Shown here: positions 61,254-64,000 of the stretch, in pieces | Layout of the letters: each line of letters starts with the position of its first letter | How positions within the stretch are numbered: the first letter of the stretch is position 1 | DNA from: CATOSP01 sp034422355 | GTDB taxonomy: Bacteria; Chloroflexota; Dehalococcoidia; Lucifugimonadales; UBA3495 | Direction: 5' to 3' | DNA: 64,000 bases | Assembly: GCA_034422355.1 (NCBI GenBank) | Contig: DAOUJS010000046.1 | Coordinates: 62,001 to 126,000, forward strand | The notes under the pieces: generated by a model | Seen by the model: only the letters and a program-made list of their open reading frames with translations | Told to the model about the DNA's origin: nothing | Database searches by the model: none | Translations under genes and position numbers: made by a program

Positions 61254-62765
61254 CTATGCCATGAAGGTGGCCTTGAAATTGTTAATCGCCTCGGTAAGCG
61301 CCGTCTCGGTCTCCGGCGTGATGTCCCGGTCCCGGCCAATGGTTTCCACCAAGCCTGCGTGACCCGCGGCCACATACCGGAGCAACTCGTCCTGGAATGC
61401 GCCGCAGCGTTCGATGGGCAGGTCTTCGATCAAGCCCTCGTTGACGGCGAAGAGGATGATGACTTCCTGTTCCAGACTCAGGGGCTGGTACTGGGTCTGC
61501 TTGAGCATCTCGGTTGCCAACTGGCCGCGGGCCAACTGGGCCCTGGTGGCCGGGTCAAGGTCGGCAGTGCCGAACTGAGCAAAGGTGGCCAACTCACGGT
61601 ACTGGGCAAGGTCCAAACGGAGCCTGCCCGCCACCCGGCGGATGGCGCGGGTCTGGGCTGCGCCGCCAACTCGGGACACGGAAAGCCCCACGTTGACGGC
61701 CGGGCGTATACCGGCGTTGAAAAGTTCCGGCTCCAGGTATATCTGACCATCGGTTATGGATATAACGTTGGTCGGAATATATGCGGACACATCGCCCGCC
61801 TGGGTCTCAATTATGGGCAAGGCAGTTATGGAGCCTCCGCCAAGGTCGGCGTTGAGACGGGCGGCACGTTCCAGCAACCTGCTGTGCAGATAAAAGATGT
61901 CGCCAGGGTATGCCTCGCGCCCTGCTGGGCGGCGCAGCAATAGCGACATCTGCCGGTAGGCCCAGGCGTGCTTGGTAAGGTCGTCGTAGATGATGAGCAC
62001 GTCCCGGCCCTGCTCCATGAACTCCTCTGCCATCGAGCATCCGGCATAGGGAGCGATGTACTGGAGGGGCGCCGAGTCGGAGGCGCCGGCGTTGACTACA
62101 ATAGTGTGTGCCAGGGCATCGTGCTCCTCCAGGGTGGTGACTACCTGGGCGACCTTGCCCTGTTTCTGCCCGATGGCCACGTAGATGCAGATCAAATCCC
62201 CGCCACGCTGGTTGATAATGGAGTCGAGGGCGATGGCAGTCTTGCCCGTGGAACGGTCGCCGATGATGAGTTCCCGCTGGCCCCGGCCTATGGGAATCAT
62301 CGAGTCAATGGCCTTGATACCCGTTTGGACCGGGGTGTCCACCGACTGGCGCACTACCACGTTGGGGGCGGTGCGCTCCACGGGACGGGTGGCCGTGGAG
62401 TTGACGGGGCCTCTGCCGTCCAGGGGACGGCCTACCGGGTCCACTACCCGCCCTACGAGGGCTTCACCGACGGGCACTTCAATGATTCTCCCTGTGGAGC
62501 GGACCCGGTCACCTTCCTTGACCGCGTTTGGGTCGCCCAGGATGGCGGCTCCCACAAGGTCGGACTCCAGGTTAAGCGCCAAGCCAACCACGTCGTTGCC
62601 GAAGTCCAGAAGCTCGTTTGACCGGACACCCTGCAACCCCTGGATGCTGGCGATTCCGTCGCCCACCTGGACCACGGTCCCAACGTCAACAAGGCTCAGG
62701 TCTCCAGCGAACTCTTCGATCTGCCGTTTGATTAGCGATACGATCTCCTGTCCTCTAATCGCCAT
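61254..62765 (-). CDS. atpA: ATP synthase F1 alpha subunit
   Basis: A 503-residue alpha subunit with Walker A IIGDRSTGKTAIALDS near 168, LLLRRPAGREAYPGDIFYLHSRLLERAA and SVSRVGGAAQTRAIRRVAG. The start ATG 62765 lies 10 bases inside the end of atpH and follows GGGGGAGATACTG; the longer frame is not needed. It provides the non-catalytic nucleotide sites. Confidence 0.98.
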   Translation of the reverse strand: MAIRGQEIVSLIKRQIEEFAGDLSLVDVGTVVQVGDGIASIQGLQGVRSNELLDFGNDVVGLALNLESDLVGAAILGDPNAVKEGDRVRSTGRIIEVPVGEALVGRVVDPVGRPLDGRGPVNSTATRPVERTAPNVVVRQSVDTPVQTGIKAIDSMIPIGRGQRELIIGDRSTGKTAIALDSIINQRGGDLICIYVAIGQKQGKVAQVVTTLEEHDALAHTIVVNAGASDSAPLQYIAPYAGCSMAEEFMEQGRDVLIIYDDLTKHAWAYRQMSLLLRRPAGREAYPGDIFYLHSRLLERAARLNADLGGGSITALPIIETQAGDVSAYIPTNVISITDGQIYLEPELFNAGIRPAVNVGLSVSRVGGAAQTRAIRRVAGRLRLDLAQYRELATFAQFGTADLDPATRAQLARGQLATEMLKQTQYQPLSLEQEVIILFAVNEGLIEDLPIERCGAFQDELLRYVAAGHAGLVETIGRDRDITPETETALTEAINNFKATFMA

Positions 62766-63339
62766 CAGTATCTCCCCCTCGCCCGGATGAGAACCCGGGC
62801 CCAATCACGGCCGAATGCATTTGTTTTCGCAGTAACTCCAGCCGGGACCGGGTGCTGCCGTCGAGCAGTTGATCGCCGATCTGGATGACGATGCCGCCGA
62901 TGATGGACTCGTCCACTTGGGTTGAGACCACCACCTCTCGCCGGGTCAGGTCAGAAATAAAGCGGGTGATCCGCTCGAGTTGGTCGTCGGTCAAGGGAAC
63001 CGCGGAAGTTACCCCAACCCTCTGGCGCCCTCGGTGGGCGTCGAGAAGCTCTGTATAGTCCTCAAGGATGCCCCCGGCCAGGTCTGCCTGCCCCCGGACC
63101 ACCAGGACGTGAACCAGGTTGCGCACCAGGGAGTGGACATCCCGCAGGACAGCGTCGATGGCCCGGTTTTTCTGCTCCAGTGGCACCTCGGCGTGGTTCA
63201 GAAAAGCCCGGAACTCCGGATCCTGGACTACTTGGTCAACCAACTGAAGGTCAACAGCCCATTGATCGAGTTGTTCCTGCTCGCGGGCCAACTCGAAGAT
63301 GGCCTGGGCGTACCGTTTTCCGGAGACACGGCCTGGCAT
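62755..63339 (-). CDS. atpH: ATP synthase F1 delta subunit
   Basis: A 194-residue delta (OSCP) subunit: KRYAQAIFELAREQEQLDQWAVDL at the N-terminus and the C-terminal TRREVVVSTQVDESIIGGIVIQIGDQLLDGSTRSRLELLRKQM motif. It links F1 to the peripheral stalk. The gene overlaps atpA by 11 bases and follows atpF by 6. A C-terminal extension of about 15 residues (SGRGGDTDGD) lies in the overlap. Confidence 0.96.
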   Translation of the reverse strand: MPGRVSGKRYAQAIFELAREQEQLDQWAVDLQLVDQVVQDPEFRAFLNHAEVPLEQKNRAIDAVLRDVHSLVRNLVHVLVVRGQADLAGGILEDYTELLDAHRGRQRVGVTSAVPLTDDQLERITRFISDLTRREVVVSTQVDESIIGGIVIQIGDQLLDGSTRSRLELLRKQMHSAVIGPGFSSGRGGDTDGD

Positions 63340-63345
63340 AGGCTT

Positions 63346-63846
63346 CTAATTCCTCCGGAGATCCGAGCCCTCTTCCAGGACCTGAGCGATCAGGTCCTCG
63401 TGGGCCTGCGGGTCGAGGGTCCGCCCAATGACCCGTTCCGCAGCGGATATGGCCAGTTCGCCGAAGTTGGAGCGCACCTCTTCAATGGCGGCATCCCGCT
63501 CCCGCTGGATGTCGGCACGGGCGCGCAGCACGAAGGCTTCGGCTTCTTGGCGCGCGCGCTCCATTTCTTCGGCGCGATACCGTTCGGCAGCCTCGCGGGT
63601 CTGGTCCAGTAAACGCTGTCCCTGCTGACGAGCTTCGTTCAACGCCTCCTCGACCGCTTCCCGGGACGAGGCGGCTTCCTGCCGGGCCTGATCGGCGGCT
63701 TCCAGGCTCTCGCGGATGCGCTCTGCCCGCTGGTCCATTAGCCGGACCAGCGGCCTATACGCGAACACGGAGAGTATTCCCAGCAGGATAAGGAAGTTGA
63801 CCAGATAGGCGATCAGGCTGGGAATGTTTACTCCTAAATCCGTCAT
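63346..63846 (-). CDS. atpF: ATP synthase Fo b subunit
   Basis: A 166-residue b subunit: one N-terminal membrane helix (LIAYLVNFLILLGILSVFAYRPLVRLMDQRAERI) and a long charged coiled coil (AADQARQEAASSREAVEEALNEARQQG), ending FGELAISAAERVIGRTLD. It forms the peripheral stalk. It starts one base after the atpE stop. Confidence 0.97.
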   Translation of the reverse strand: MTDLGVNIPSLIAYLVNFLILLGILSVFAYRPLVRLMDQRAERIRESLEAADQARQEAASSREAVEEALNEARQQGQRLLDQTREAAERYRAEEMERARQEAEAFVLRARADIQRERDAAIEEVRSNFGELAISAAERVIGRTLDPQAHEDLIAQVLEEGSDLRRN

Positions 63847-63847
63847 G

Positions 63848-64000
63848 TCAGACCACGAACAACAGGATTACAGCGACGATCAACGCGTAGATGCCCAGCG
63901 CTTCGGCGAAGGCAATGGCGAGGATCATGTTGGTGGTTATGGAACCGGCTGCCTCCGGGTTCCGGCCAATGGCGTTCATCGCCCCGGAGCCAATGATACC
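63848..64000 (-). CDS. atpE: ATP synthase Fo c subunit, 3' part
   Basis: The C-terminal 50 residues are visible; the start lies beyond the window edge. GAMNAIGRNPEAAGSI is the polar loop (RNP motif). ILAIAFAEALGIYALIVAVILLF is the second helix, with the ion-binding Glu in AFAEALGIY. No extra Na+-site residues are evident, consistent with a proton-driven ring. atpB should follow upstream outside the window. Confidence 0.95.
   Translation of the reverse strand, partial: GIIGSGAMNAIGRNPEAAGSITTNMILAIAFAEALGIYALIVAVILLFVV

Noticed and set aside
1..64000. CRISPR arrays
   Set aside because: No regularly spaced direct repeats with unique spacers were seen, and there are no cas genes.

Overview
The window looks like a stretch of a GC-rich bacterial chromosome. 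The best guess is a Chloroflexota member of the Dehalococcoidia/SAR202 type. The signs are three luciferase-like flavin monooxygenases, an F420-type DUF385 protein, SAR202-style conserved hypotheticals, Thr/Pro-rich exported proteins, frequent TTG/GTG starts, and at least three genes that appear to use UGA for selenocysteine. The lineage is inferred from gene content only. No rRNA or marker-gene phylogeny was possible.

Region by region: 1-5 kb holds a partial beta-helix protein, a DUF385 protein, an alpha/beta hydrolase and a two-domain rhodanese with UGA at the catalytic Cys codon. 5-10.3 kb is a patch of small mobile-type genes (HicBA, Uma2, an HsdR-N-like protein, a HicB-like/PIN pair) around acetyl-CoA synthetase. 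10.3-16.6 kb is metabolic (gamma-glutamyltransferase, peroxiredoxin, nucleoside hydrolase, HAD hydrolase, two luciferase-like oxidoreductases). 16.6-22.1 kb starts with a promoter-to-terminator unit lacking a convincing ORF, followed by a phosphate-uptake operon whose PstS is a tandem two-module protein. 22.3-25.7 kb holds hemD and a siroheme nitrite/sulfite reductase. 26.6-35.5 kb has an FAD oxidoreductase, a putative metalloprotease, a second HicBA, NurA, UvrA and a GrdB-like selenoprotein.

36-46.9 kb is an accessory island, visibly richer in A/T and in non-G/C third codon positions. It carries an AAA+ ATPase with a subtilase interrupted by an in-frame amber codon, a convergent Orc/Cdc6-like ATPase, a DUF805 protein, a strongly structured candidate RNA with its own promoter and terminator (about 42,240-42,541), a CAP-domain exported protein, an interrupted transposase, a winged-helix protein and two tRNA-like genes lacking a normal D arm.

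47.3-57.9 kb returns to core-type genes: a metallo-beta-lactamase-fold hydrolase, an M16 peptidase, the UGSC selenoprotein and its (frameshifted) neighbour, a third luciferase-like enzyme, a membrane-bound FadF/Hdr-like iron-sulfur oxidoreductase, YlxP and the redox repressor Rex. 57.9-64 kb is the F1Fo ATP synthase operon on the minus strand (atpE-F-H-A-G-[aspartic protease]-D-C), with an unexpected retropepsin-like gene between gamma and beta.

The most unusual items are the structured RNA near 42.3 kb, the rhodanese and GrdB-like selenoproteins with near-identical SECIS geometry, the D-arm-poor tRNA pair, the tandem PstS and the protease inside the atp operon.
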